Notes: a model not told the origin generated them from the sequence alone. Shown: positions 1-5,149, numbered from the stretch's first letter. The stretch is DNA of 5,787 nt from Candidatus Gastranaerophilales bacterium (GCA_910587245.1 CAJULX010000052.1:1-5787); one strand, 5' to 3'. Made by a program: numbers and translations.

Positions 1-89
1 GAGCTGTTCTTAACCTTATACAGGGTAAAGGGGGTAACGGTGGGAATGGGTTTGTAATCCTTGAATACAAATCTACAACGCTGGATTAG
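1..89 (+). CDS. C-terminal end of a glycine-rich protein (5' end outside window)
   Basis: An open frame enters from the left edge (complete codons begin at base 3) and stops at TAG 87-89, giving the last 28 residues of a protein. The visible tail contains GKGGNGGNGFVILEYKS. A run of GGN repeats followed by a G-F/Y-V-x-I/L-E-Y ending is a familiar C-terminus of glycine-rich domains in secreted, pilin-like or phage-tail-like proteins, so an extracellular or surface protein is a reasonable guess. No other part of the gene is available and no specific function can be assigned. It is followed by a palindrome at 95-111 and an intrinsic terminator at 153-187, which fits a gene end. An alternative frame from base 1 stops at 55-57 and looks less protein-like. 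Confidence 0.6.
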   Translation, partial: AVLNLIQGKGGNGGNGFVILEYKSTTLD

Positions 90-94
90 ATAGT

Positions 95-111
95 GTCAGG
101 CATTGCCTGAC
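95..111. repeat. Perfect palindrome, 8 bp arms around one base
   Basis: GTCAGGCATTGCCTGAC reads as an 8 bp arm, a single central T and the exact complementary arm. It lies 5 bases after the stop codon of the upstream gene and is not followed by a T-run, so it is not itself an intrinsic terminator. In RNA it would form a hairpin with 7 pairs and a 3-base loop. It could be a copy of a dispersed REP-like repeat, a 3'-end stabilising hairpin, or a protein binding site. The sequence alone does not decide among these. Confidence 0.6.
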
Positions 112-152
112 CTGTAAATCCAAAACAATTTTACGATAAACAACTTTTCATT

Positions 153-187
153 CGGGCGCGTTTTGTAACCTTTGCGTCCGTTTTTTT
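153..187 (+). terminator. Intrinsic terminator for the upstream gene
   Basis: CGGGCGC (153-159) pairs with GCGTCCG (174-180), seven pairs including one G-U, across a 14-base loop, and is followed directly by seven T residues (181-187). The T-run is on the plus strand only, so this ends transcription coming from the gene at the left edge. It lies just beyond the 3' end of the convergent rnpB gene and separates the two units. The large loop makes it a moderate rather than ideal terminator. Confidence 0.7.
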
Positions 188-190
188 ATG

Positions 191-220
191 CTTATTTAAA
201 TTACCATGTTTTACAGGTAA
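191..220 (-). terminator. Weak candidate terminator for rnpB
   Basis: On the minus strand, TTACC-TGT pairs with ACA-(T)-GGTAA around an AAA loop (plus-strand 201-220), followed by a T-rich but interrupted tract (200-191). It lies 20 bases past the predicted rnpB 3' end. The stem is bulged and the T tract is broken, so this is only a candidate. The T5 tract directly after helix P1 (plus-strand about 236-240) is an alternative release point. Confidence 0.3.
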
Positions 221-239
221 ATAAAATTCCCTTTATAAA

Positions 240-680
240 AAGAAAGCCGGTAATAAGCCGGATTCTGTTTCAAAATAATCATCTGTCTAATGCGTTCCCT
301 TATACGGCTCCTAAAAAGGAAGGAAAAGGCACCATAACCGTAAAATCGAACTTGCATCCTGCCGGGGTTTACCTTGCCCCTATCCCTTACGGGATAAGGC
401 GGTGGGCTCTTACTCCGCCGTTGCACAATCACTCGAGCAGGGTACGGTCTTCATAACAGTCCGCCGCTTCATCAGCGCCGTGCTGTTATTTGCATACCTG
501 TGCCCTCGTTTTGCTTATCGGACGCGGCGCATCACGATTCGCCTTACTCGGGTATTCTTCATTTCTGTGGCACTGTCCTCACGCTCACACGCACCTGACT
601 TTCTCAGGCGGCACGCCTTTTGGGATGTCCGGACTTTCCTCACAAAGCAAAACTTTGCGCGATTATCCTCCGACTTTCTT
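240..680 (-). ncRNA. rnpB: RNase P RNA (type A-like ribozyme)
   Basis: This is the catalytic RNA of ribonuclease P, which removes 5' leaders from precursor tRNAs. Read on the minus strand, the hallmark conserved blocks occur in order. GAGGAAAGUCCGG (CR-I) is at 641-629, CAGUGCCACAGAAA at about 576-562, GUAAGAGCCCACC at about 414-401, GGCAAGGUAAACCCC at about 377-363, and the CR-V block AGAUGAUUAU...ACAGAAUCCGGCUUA at about 284-254. Helix P4 forms between AAGUCCGGA and UCCGGCUU with the conserved bulged U. The ends are set by an 11-pair P1 helix: AAGAAAGUCGG (680-670) with CCGGCUUUCUU (250-240), containing one U-G pair. The resulting 441 nt is within the range of bacterial type A RNAs, and the gene is visibly richer in GC than its surroundings. 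A promoter sits at 689-716, placing the start site at about 682. The type A assignment comes from the conserved blocks, not from a full fold. Confidence 0.96.
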
Positions 681-688
681 TCTTAATA

Positions 689-716
689 ATTATACAAAAA
701 AATCAAAATTTGTTAA
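689..716 (-). promoter_or_regulatory. rnpB promoter, sigma70 type
   Basis: On the minus strand, TTAACA (716-711, 5 of 6 to the -35 consensus) is followed after 16 bp by a perfect TATAAT (694-689). The expected start is 681-683, which matches the independently predicted 5' end of the P1 helix of rnpB at 680. That agreement makes the call strong. It overlaps the oppositely directed tatD promoter almost completely. Confidence 0.82.
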
Positions 717-719
717 AAT
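691..719 (+). promoter_or_regulatory. tatD operon promoter, extended -10
   Basis: TATACA (691-696, 4 of 6 to -35), a 17 bp spacer and TAAAAT (714-719, 5 of 6 to -10), with an extended -10 TG at 711-712. The predicted start site is about 725-727, one to three bases before the tatD ATG at 728. The -35 overlaps the rnpB -10 and the -10 overlaps the rnpB -35. No better plus-strand promoter is seen between rnpB and tatD. Confidence 0.65.
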
Positions 720-727
720 GTTTAATT

Positions 728-1486
728 ATGATAGATACACATTCACATATCGATATGCTTCAAAACCCTGAAGCGGAAATTGAAGAAGCACTCAATAACG
801 GAGTTAAAAAAATAATTATACCGGGTGTTGAACCCGATACATTTGATACAATCACGGAATATATCGATAAATATGATTGCATATACGGAACAATCGGGGT
901 TCATCCTTCGGAAGCTCAAAAATTTAACGATGAAGCAGCAAAAAAAATGACTCTTCTTGCACAGCATCCTAAAATGGTCGGTATCGGCGAAATTGGGCTT
1001 GATTATTATTGGGATAAAACATTTGTTGATGTTCAAAAACGCGTTTTTAAAACCCAGCTTGAAATTGCAAAATCGCTTAATCTGCCCGTGGTAATTCATG
1101 ACAGGGAAGCGCATCTTGATACTTTTGAAATTTTAAAAGATTACGATATGAAAAATGTTATTCTTCACTGTTTTTCAGGAAGCGTTGAATTTGCAAAACA
1201 ATGTATAAATTCAGGCTGGCTTTTAGGAATTGGCGGAGTTGTAACCTTTAAAAACGCAAGAAAAATGAAGGATGTTGTAAAAGAAATTCCTATTGAAAGC
1301 CTTGTGCTTGAAACCGATGCACCTTATCTCACCCCGCACCCTTTCAGGGGAGAAGAAAATGCGCCGAAATATTTAAATTTAATTGCGAAAGAAATTGCAA
1401 ATTTAAAGGATTTAACCCCTGAATTTGTAATAAATCAAACAACAAAAAATGCCGAAAAGATTTTTAATTTTAATAAGGAAGAATAA
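728..1486 (+). CDS. tatD: TatD family metal-dependent hydrolase (DNase)
   Basis: A 252-residue TatD/YcfH-type protein of the amidohydrolase superfamily, a TIM barrel that acts as a metal-dependent 3'-5' exonuclease and deoxyribonuclease in studied members. All expected metal ligands are visible: H5 and H7 in MIDTHSHID, E88 in GIGEIGLDYY, H124 in PVVIHDRE, H147 in ILHCFSGS, and D197 in LETDAPYLTP. The length is normal for the family. The start at 728 is chosen because the family begins at the HxH strand. An upstream in-frame ATG at 620 would place 36 extra residues inside rnpB and is rejected. No Shine-Dalgarno sequence precedes 728, and the predicted promoter suggests a leaderless mRNA. The stop codon abuts the next start (0 nt gap), making this the first gene of a four-gene operon. 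Cytoplasmic; the natural substrate cannot be told from sequence. Confidence 0.95.
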   Translation: MIDTHSHIDMLQNPEAEIEEALNNGVKKIIIPGVEPDTFDTITEYIDKYDCIYGTIGVHPSEAQKFNDEAAKKMTLLAQHPKMVGIGEIGLDYYWDKTFVDVQKRVFKTQLEIAKSLNLPVVIHDREAHLDTFEILKDYDMKNVILHCFSGSVEFAKQCINSGWLLGIGGVVTFKNARKMKDVVKEIPIESLVLETDAPYLTPHPFRGEENAPKYLNLIAKEIANLKDLTPEFVINQTTKNAEKIFNFNKEE

Positions 1487-1753
1487 ATGTCTACACAAAG
1501 TACACCTAATGAACAAAATATACAGATAAAAATTTCACTTTTAATATTTTTAAAAGGCTCTGTAGCCCCCATAGTTCTTTATGTTGAAAACCCTCAGGCA
1601 ATATATGCCAATCTGCAGACTGTAATGCAGGCTCAGGAAGCACCGAAATTAATAGAACTTGAAGCGCTCGGTCCGATTAAAAAAGTATGCCTTGTATCCT
1701 CAGAAATTTCAGGTATTTCGCTTCAGGAAGAACAGTATATGGTAAAACCTTAA
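1487..1753 (+). CDS. Small conserved-looking protein of unknown function (88 aa)
   Basis: I do not recognise this family. The ATG follows the tatD TAA with no gap, and AGGA at 1476-1479 gives a well-spaced ribosome binding site inside the end of tatD, so the two are translated as a pair. There is no signal peptide or membrane segment. After a polar N-terminus of about 12 residues, the pattern looks like a compact alpha/beta domain: hydrophobic strands near 13-22 and 28-33, a helix near 35-50 (NPQAIYANLQTVMQAQ), then strands near 55-59 and 65-70, ending in SGISLQEEQY. Its place between tatD and tlyA suggests a nucleic-acid related role, but that is inference from position only. The stop codon lies within a hairpin that covers the tlyA ribosome binding site. 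Confidence 0.85.
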   Translation: MSTQSTPNEQNIQIKISLLIFLKGSVAPIVLYVENPQAIYANLQTVMQAQEAPKLIELEALGPIKKVCLVSSEISGISLQEEQYMVKP

Positions 1754-1766
1754 GGTGCCTTAAGGA
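1748..1766 (+). promoter_or_regulatory. Twin CCTTAAGG hairpin hiding the tlyA ribosome binding site
   Basis: Two copies of the 8 bp palindrome CCTTAAGG (1748-1755 and 1758-1765) are separated by TG. In mRNA they form a 7-pair hairpin, CCUUAAG / CUUAAGG, with a GUGC loop. The 5' arm contains the UAA stop (1751-1753) of the preceding gene and the 3' arm contains the AAGGA ribosome binding site (1762-1766) of tlyA, whose ATG is at 1776. A ribosome ending the upstream gene would melt the stem, so the arrangement fits translational coupling. Confidence 0.6.
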
Positions 1767-1775
1767 ATATATTTT

Positions 1776-2552
1776 ATGAAAAAGAGGTTGGATTTAATTT
1801 TATTTGAACACGGTTTTTTTGATTCTAAAAATTCCGCACAGGTGAATATTCTTGCGGGAAACGTGAAAATAAACGATGCCGTGGTTTCAAAAGCAGGCGA
1901 ACTGTACGATGAAGATAAGCTTTTTCATCCGGAACACCCGATGAAGCTTGAGATTAAAACAATTCCTTACGTTTCACGAGGAGGCTTAAAGCTGAAAGGT
2001 GCCGTTGATGAATTTAAAATAAATTTAAAAGATAAAATCTGTATCGATATAGGCGCTTCTACAGGCGGTTTCACGGATTGCATGCTTCAAGAAGGTGCAA
2101 AATATGTCTATGCTGTTGATGTAGGCTACGGGCAGATTGCATGGAAATTACGTTCAAATGAAAAAGTAAAAGTTATAGAAAAAGTAAACGTTAAAAATTG
2201 TACATTTGAAGAAATTTTTGATTGTGAAACTTTGCCTGATAATGAATTACCTGAATTTTTATCAATGGATTTATCTTTTATTTCAATAAAAAAAGTGCTT
2301 GAAAACGTTTTAAAATTTGTAAATAAAAATGCCGAGATGGTGCTTTTAATAAAACCACAGTTTGAAGCTGAAAAAAATGAAATTCAAAAAGGCGGTGTGG
2401 TAAAAGATACAAAGGTTCATAAAAAAATTATTGAAGATATAAAAAACTATGCTTCATCTTTTTCCCTTGAAACCCTTGGAGTAACAACATCTCCCATACA
2501 GGGCGCAAAACAGGGAAATACGGAATATCTTATATACTTAAGGAGAATTTAA
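1776..2552 (+). CDS. tlyA: TlyA family rRNA 2'-O-methyltransferase
   Basis: A 258-residue protein with the full TlyA layout. An N-terminal S4 RNA-binding domain (about 1-60, beginning KKRLDLILFEHGFFDSKNSA) is followed by an RrmJ/FtsJ-like Rossmann methyltransferase domain (about 64-255). Studied TlyA enzymes use S-adenosylmethionine to 2'-O-methylate cytidines in 16S and/or 23S rRNA. Visible signatures are SRGGLKLKGA (67-76), the cofactor loop DIGASTGGFTD (91-101), VDVGYGQIAWKLR (114-126), DLSFIS (165-170), IKPQFEAEK (192-200) and QGNTEYLIYL near the end. The likely K-D-K-E catalytic set is K72, D165, K193 and E250. Older annotations call the family 'hemolysin', but the methyltransferase role is far better supported. 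AAGGA at 1762-1766 serves as ribosome binding site. The gene starts 22 bases after the previous stop and overlaps the next gene by one base. Confidence 0.95.
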   Translation: MKKRLDLILFEHGFFDSKNSAQVNILAGNVKINDAVVSKAGELYDEDKLFHPEHPMKLEIKTIPYVSRGGLKLKGAVDEFKINLKDKICIDIGASTGGFTDCMLQEGAKYVYAVDVGYGQIAWKLRSNEKVKVIEKVNVKNCTFEEIFDCETLPDNELPEFLSMDLSFISIKKVLENVLKFVNKNAEMVLLIKPQFEAEKNEIQKGGVVKDTKVHKKIIEDIKNYASSFSLETLGVTTSPIQGAKQGNTEYLIYLRRI

Positions 2553-3808
2553 TGACACTTGTTGAAACTTTAAATCTAATAAGCTCCACAATGGATACAC
2601 TGATTGATTTTGTTATAAACGATGAAGCATTATCTAAAGATTTTGAAAAATATCTTGAAATAAATAATTTTAATATTGAAAGACAAACCGATCTAAATGA
2701 TTGTCTTATAGGATATATTTTAGATGAAAGAACACAAGATAATATAAGAGTTCTGGATTATTTCAGCCAAAAAAACCCGGGCTGCGATAACAAAATAATT
2801 GCTTCTTTTAAAAACAGCTTTAAATCGGTATTCAAAATAAATAAAATCTTAAAAAACGCATATTCTGCAACATGCCTTGCAAATGAAGCTGATTTTGAAC
2901 TTATTCCGCTTGTAAAAATGACAAATCTGCGTCAGGTAGGGCTTTATGATTTTATAAAAGCCAGAATGATTGAATTTGAAAATACCTTCTACCTTCTTGA
3001 AATTTTTGATTGTTTCGGACAATTCAGGGAATACAATGCAAACGCGGAAACCGTTAAATGTCTTATAAAATATCCTGAATCACAGACTATGTATAACGAT
3101 AAAAAATTAAAAGAACTGCAAAAATCGACAGCATTTTTTAATGAAAAATTTATACAAACCTTCGATTGCGATGAAATCATAACTTCAAATACACTTGCGG
3201 ATGAATTTTTAAAAGATTTTAACAATCTGCTTGAAAATAACAGCACCGATATTTCAAAAGAAAAATATAAAGCGGATATAGAATATAAATATTTTGAATT
3301 AAATAATAACAAAGAAGAAGACTTTATAAAAAATGCTGCAGGAGGATTCAGCGCTTCTGAAATGCCTTATGATACAGGATTTTTTATGGATGAAACCTCA
3401 GGGCTTTATATAATTCCTTTCCTTGGCACATTTAATGAAATAATGAAATCAAATTCTCTTGAAAGCGTTGAAAATGCAAATGAATGTATTAAATACATTA
3501 TAACTTCCGATAAAGTTTCACCTAATTTAATTATAAAAAAAGAAAAGGAATTTAAAAACTTTATTCCTTTAATCAATAAGGTCTTTGATAAAGATTTTAA
3601 GGAAGTTAGAGAAATTATCTCATTTTTTAAGGCTGATTGGACAATGCATAATAAATTTTCACCCGCAATTGTTCTTTATAATTCAAAAACTTTTGAAAAA
3701 TTAACAGGTATGGAAAATCGCAGCGAAAATCCATATGAAAACACAGGCAGAAATGAACTTTGCCCGTGCGGAAGCGGTAAAAAATATAAAAACTGCTGTT
3801 TAAAATAA
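2552..3808 (+). CDS. SEC-C zinc-motif protein, body of unknown function (418 aa)
   Basis: The C-terminus carries a complete SEC-C motif, NELCPCGSGKKYKNCC, with C404, C406, C415 and C416 as the expected zinc ligands. The same motif ends SecA and many unrelated proteins, where it binds zinc and often mediates protein contacts. The preceding 400 residues are not SecA and I recognise no domain. They look soluble, with a helix-rich, low-complexity-free N-terminal half (1-185) and a mixed C-terminal half including FMDETSGLYIIPFLGTF (277-293). There is no signal peptide or membrane segment. The ATG overlaps the tlyA stop by one base (TAATG), with AGGAG at 2541-2545 six bases upstream, so translation is coupled to tlyA. 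It is the last gene of the operon, and I see no convincing terminator before the next promoter at 3821. Confidence 0.88.
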   Translation: MTLVETLNLISSTMDTLIDFVINDEALSKDFEKYLEINNFNIERQTDLNDCLIGYILDERTQDNIRVLDYFSQKNPGCDNKIIASFKNSFKSVFKINKILKNAYSATCLANEADFELIPLVKMTNLRQVGLYDFIKARMIEFENTFYLLEIFDCFGQFREYNANAETVKCLIKYPESQTMYNDKKLKELQKSTAFFNEKFIQTFDCDEIITSNTLADEFLKDFNNLLENNSTDISKEKYKADIEYKYFELNNNKEEDFIKNAAGGFSASEMPYDTGFFMDETSGLYIIPFLGTFNEIMKSNSLESVENANECIKYIITSDKVSPNLIIKKEKEFKNFIPLINKVFDKDFKEVREIISFFKADWTMHNKFSPAIVLYNSKTFEKLTGMENRSENPYENTGRNELCPCGSGKKYKNCCLK

Positions 3809-3820
3809 AAATAAATAAAT

Positions 3821-3848
3821 TTGCACATTTATTAAAATGCTATAGAAT
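3821..3848 (+). promoter_or_regulatory. Candidate promoter of the thioredoxin-like gene
   Basis: TTGCAC (3821-3826, 3 of 6) and TAGAAT (3843-3848, 5 of 6) are separated by 16 bp, giving a start near 3855 and a leader of about 23 bases. The TTGCAC hexamer is exactly the loop of an A/T-only inverted repeat, AATAAAT / ATTTATT (3814-3833), which could be an operator or chance in this AT-rich stretch. The gene also has a strong ribosome binding site, AAAGGAG at 3863-3869. Confidence 0.5.
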
Positions 3849-3877
3849 AGGGTAATATTTATAAAGGAGAAAACAAT

Positions 3878-4411
3878 ATGTCAGATGAAAACAAAAAATG
3901 TACAAAGAAAAAACTGATTACAATCCTTGCAGTTATAGCAATTGTACTGTCAAGCGCATCTTTAATACTGGATGGAATTTTAATACATAAATTAAATGCA
4001 AAAGGTGTTTTGCAAGAGCCTGTCGTAATTTCAAAACAATACGATAAAGGCCAGTCTATGGAAAAAGCCCTGAAAAAAGAGAAACCTGTTATTGTATGGT
4101 TTTACACGGACTGGTGCGGTTTTTGCCAGAGATTTGCACCAACATTCGGCAAAATTACAAAAGATAAAAAAATCAAAAATAACTTTGCAGTTGCATACGT
4201 AAATGCCGAACTTCCCGAAAACGGAGATTTAATGGCAGAATATGAAGTTCAAGGCTTCCCTACAATTTATCTTTTAAACCCGAAAACAAAAGTAAAAACA
4301 CAAATCGGCAATGAAAAACTGTTTACCCCTGATGCCAAAGAAAATCTCATAGAAGAATTTATGACATTTGCAAGGCAAAACCCGATAAAAACGGAAGAAG
4401 AAACAAAATAA
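3878..4411 (+). CDS. Membrane-anchored thioredoxin-like protein
   Basis: A 177-residue protein. The lysine-rich N-terminus (residues 6-12) precedes one hydrophobic segment at about 13-36, read as an uncleaved signal anchor with the rest of the protein outside the cytoplasmic membrane. Residues 55-165 form a thioredoxin fold. VIVWFYTDWCGFC (71-83) contains the redox pair C80 and C83 in a CGFC active site, and GFPTIYLL (126-133) contains the cis-proline P128 that faces it. The WCxxC motif and the anchor suggest a thiol-disulfide oxidoreductase that reduces or exchanges disulfides of envelope proteins, or supports cytochrome maturation; the partner cannot be told. AAAGGAG lies eight bases before the ATG. 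It has its own candidate promoter and a strong terminator, so it is probably monocistronic, although read-through from the SEC-C gene is possible. Confidence 0.92.
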   Translation: MSDENKKCTKKKLITILAVIAIVLSSASLILDGILIHKLNAKGVLQEPVVISKQYDKGQSMEKALKKEKPVIVWFYTDWCGFCQRFAPTFGKITKDKKIKNNFAVAYVNAELPENGDLMAEYEVQGFPTIYLLNPKTKVKTQIGNEKLFTPDAKENLIEEFMTFARQNPIKTEEETK

Positions 4412-4429
4412 AATTTAAAATAAAAAATT

Positions 4430-4464
4430 AATCCTCTTTGATAGTATTCAAAGGGGATTTTTTT
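4430..4464 (+). terminator. Strong intrinsic terminator after the thioredoxin-like gene
   Basis: A 12-pair stem, AATCCTCTTTGA (4430-4441) with TCAAAGGGGATT (4448-4459), with one G-U pair and a six-base TAGTAT loop, leads into a run of seven T (4458-4464). It lies 18 bases after the stop codon and is a textbook Rho-independent terminator. Confidence 0.93.
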
Positions 4465-4465
4465 A

Positions 4466-4495
4466 TAAAAAAAAGGACCCTTAATAAAAAGAGTC
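4466..4495 (-). terminator. Minus-strand intrinsic terminator with no recognised gene
   Basis: Read on the minus strand, GGACTCTT (4495-4488) pairs with AAGGGTCC (4481-4474) in eight pairs with one U-G and a six-base loop. Eight T follow (4473-4466). It faces the plus-strand terminator at 4430-4464, giving a tail-to-tail pair. A terminator of this quality implies transcription leftward from the region 4496-4800, yet no minus-strand gene is visible there. Confidence 0.65.
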
Positions 4496-4728
4496 CAAAC
4501 TGTCTGGAATTAAGAATAGCTGGAAGTATGAAAAAGATTTAATTATATATAACAACACATATGAAAGGTTCACAATTAGCCATTCGGGTAAATTAGAAAT
4601 TTTACAATATTTCAGAATAAAAAATAAAGTGTACATTTAACAATATAAGTAAAACTTCATGTACAGTTATTTGAAAAATATGCCTAAAATGCAGTTATAT
4701 TAAGAATAAAAAAATTTATTTACAGGGG
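4496..4728. other. Gene-free AT-rich intergenic region
   Basis: I see no plausible coding frame on either strand in this stretch; the longest open stretches are short and lack ribosome binding sites. It contains the inverted pair TGTACAT (4630-4636) and ATGTACA (4659-4665), 22 bases apart. A third GTACAT (4749-4754) lies in the downstream promoter. Together with the minus-strand terminator at its left edge, it may hold a small RNA or an operator region, but neither is demonstrated. Confidence 0.5.
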
Positions 4729-4757
4729 TTGACAAATATTTTTTTTAGGTACATAAT
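4729..4757 (+). promoter_or_regulatory. Strong sigma70 promoter of the 83-aa gene
   Basis: A perfect TTGACA (4729-4734), a 17 bp spacer and CATAAT (4752-4757, 5 of 6) predict a start near 4764 and a leader of about 63 bases. GTACAT at 4749-4754 overlaps the -10 and repeats the motif seen at 4631-4636 and, inverted, at 4659-4664. The leader contains a short hairpin, AGTGTT / AACACT (4775-4780 with 4786-4791). Confidence 0.8.
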
Positions 4758-4826
4758 ACAAGTATACAAAATAAAGTGTTAGACAAACACTAAAAAGCAA
4801 AGAAAAACCAAGGATAGAAAATAAAA

Positions 4827-5078
4827 ATGTTAAGAGTAAATTCTATATCAAATGTAAATAATACACTAAAAAACAATATAAGCTTTAGAGCCGGTGTTCA
4901 GACAAACTACGGTGTTCAGGAAAAAACACATAATCTTGTTGACCAAGGGATTTTAACAGGATTTGTAGGTATTGTTAAAGAATCATTATTCGGTTCTAAA
5001 GAAAATGAAATCAATTCAAGAGCCGAAAGTATTAAAGAAGGCGTGAATGAAACAAAAAAATTAGATATGGTTGCTTAG
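4827..5078 (+). CDS. Small protein of unknown function (83 aa)
   Basis: I cannot assign a function. The protein starts MLRVNSISNVNNTLKNNISFRAG; an Asn/Ser-rich N-terminus leading to an I-S-F-R-A-G motif at residues 18-23 resembles the starts I remember from many short proteins of gut Melainabacteria, a recollection and not a search result. The middle, DQGILTGFVGIVKESLFGS (39-57), could be an amphipathic helix or short membrane-associating stretch but is too short and polar for a clear membrane span. The last 25 residues are charged and helix-prone. There is no signal peptide. AAGGA at 4810-4814 lies 12 bases from the ATG, longer than usual. The gene has a near-consensus promoter and its own terminator at 5150-5174, so it is a monocistronic, probably well-expressed gene. 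The absence of a competing frame supports coding. Confidence 0.78.
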   Translation: MLRVNSISNVNNTLKNNISFRAGVQTNYGVQEKTHNLVDQGILTGFVGIVKESLFGSKENEINSRAESIKEGVNETKKLDMVA

Positions 5079-5149
5079 TTTATTAAGCAAAAAGCATTAT
5101 CAACACCTAACAACACAATCCCGAAGCATAACACAACACAACAAAAACC

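Noticed and set aside
620..727. Upstream in-frame start for TatD adding 36 residues
   Set aside because: The extension lies within rnpB and the shared promoter, is not family-like, and TatD proteins begin right at the DTHxHxD strand that starts at 728.
172..771. Several plus- and minus-strand open frames of 73-94 codons across 172-771
   Set aside because: They lie across the RNase P RNA gene and its promoter. The RNA's conserved blocks explain this sequence, the peptides look random, and none has a ribosome binding site.
743..1114. Minus-strand frame of 123 codons opposite tatD
   Set aside because: It is a shadow of a clearly real TatD gene and has no recognisable protein features.
1776..2552. 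TlyA as a pore-forming hemolysin
   Set aside because: The S4 plus FtsJ-like architecture and the K-D-K-E set indicate an rRNA methyltransferase; the hemolysin label is historical.
2989..3312. Minus-strand frame of 107 codons opposite the SEC-C gene
   Set aside because: It is antisense to a well-supported coding gene and has low-complexity Ser/Phe-rich content typical of the reverse of AT-rich coding sequence.
2552..3808. SEC-C protein as SecA or a SecA paralog
   Set aside because: Only the last 16-20 residues match. No Walker A/B or DEAD-type helicase motifs are present in the body.
3809..3833. Hairpin AATAAAT / ATTTATT as a terminator after the SEC-C gene
   Set aside because: The stem is only A/T pairs and no T-run follows. 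It is more likely chance, or an operator around the -35.
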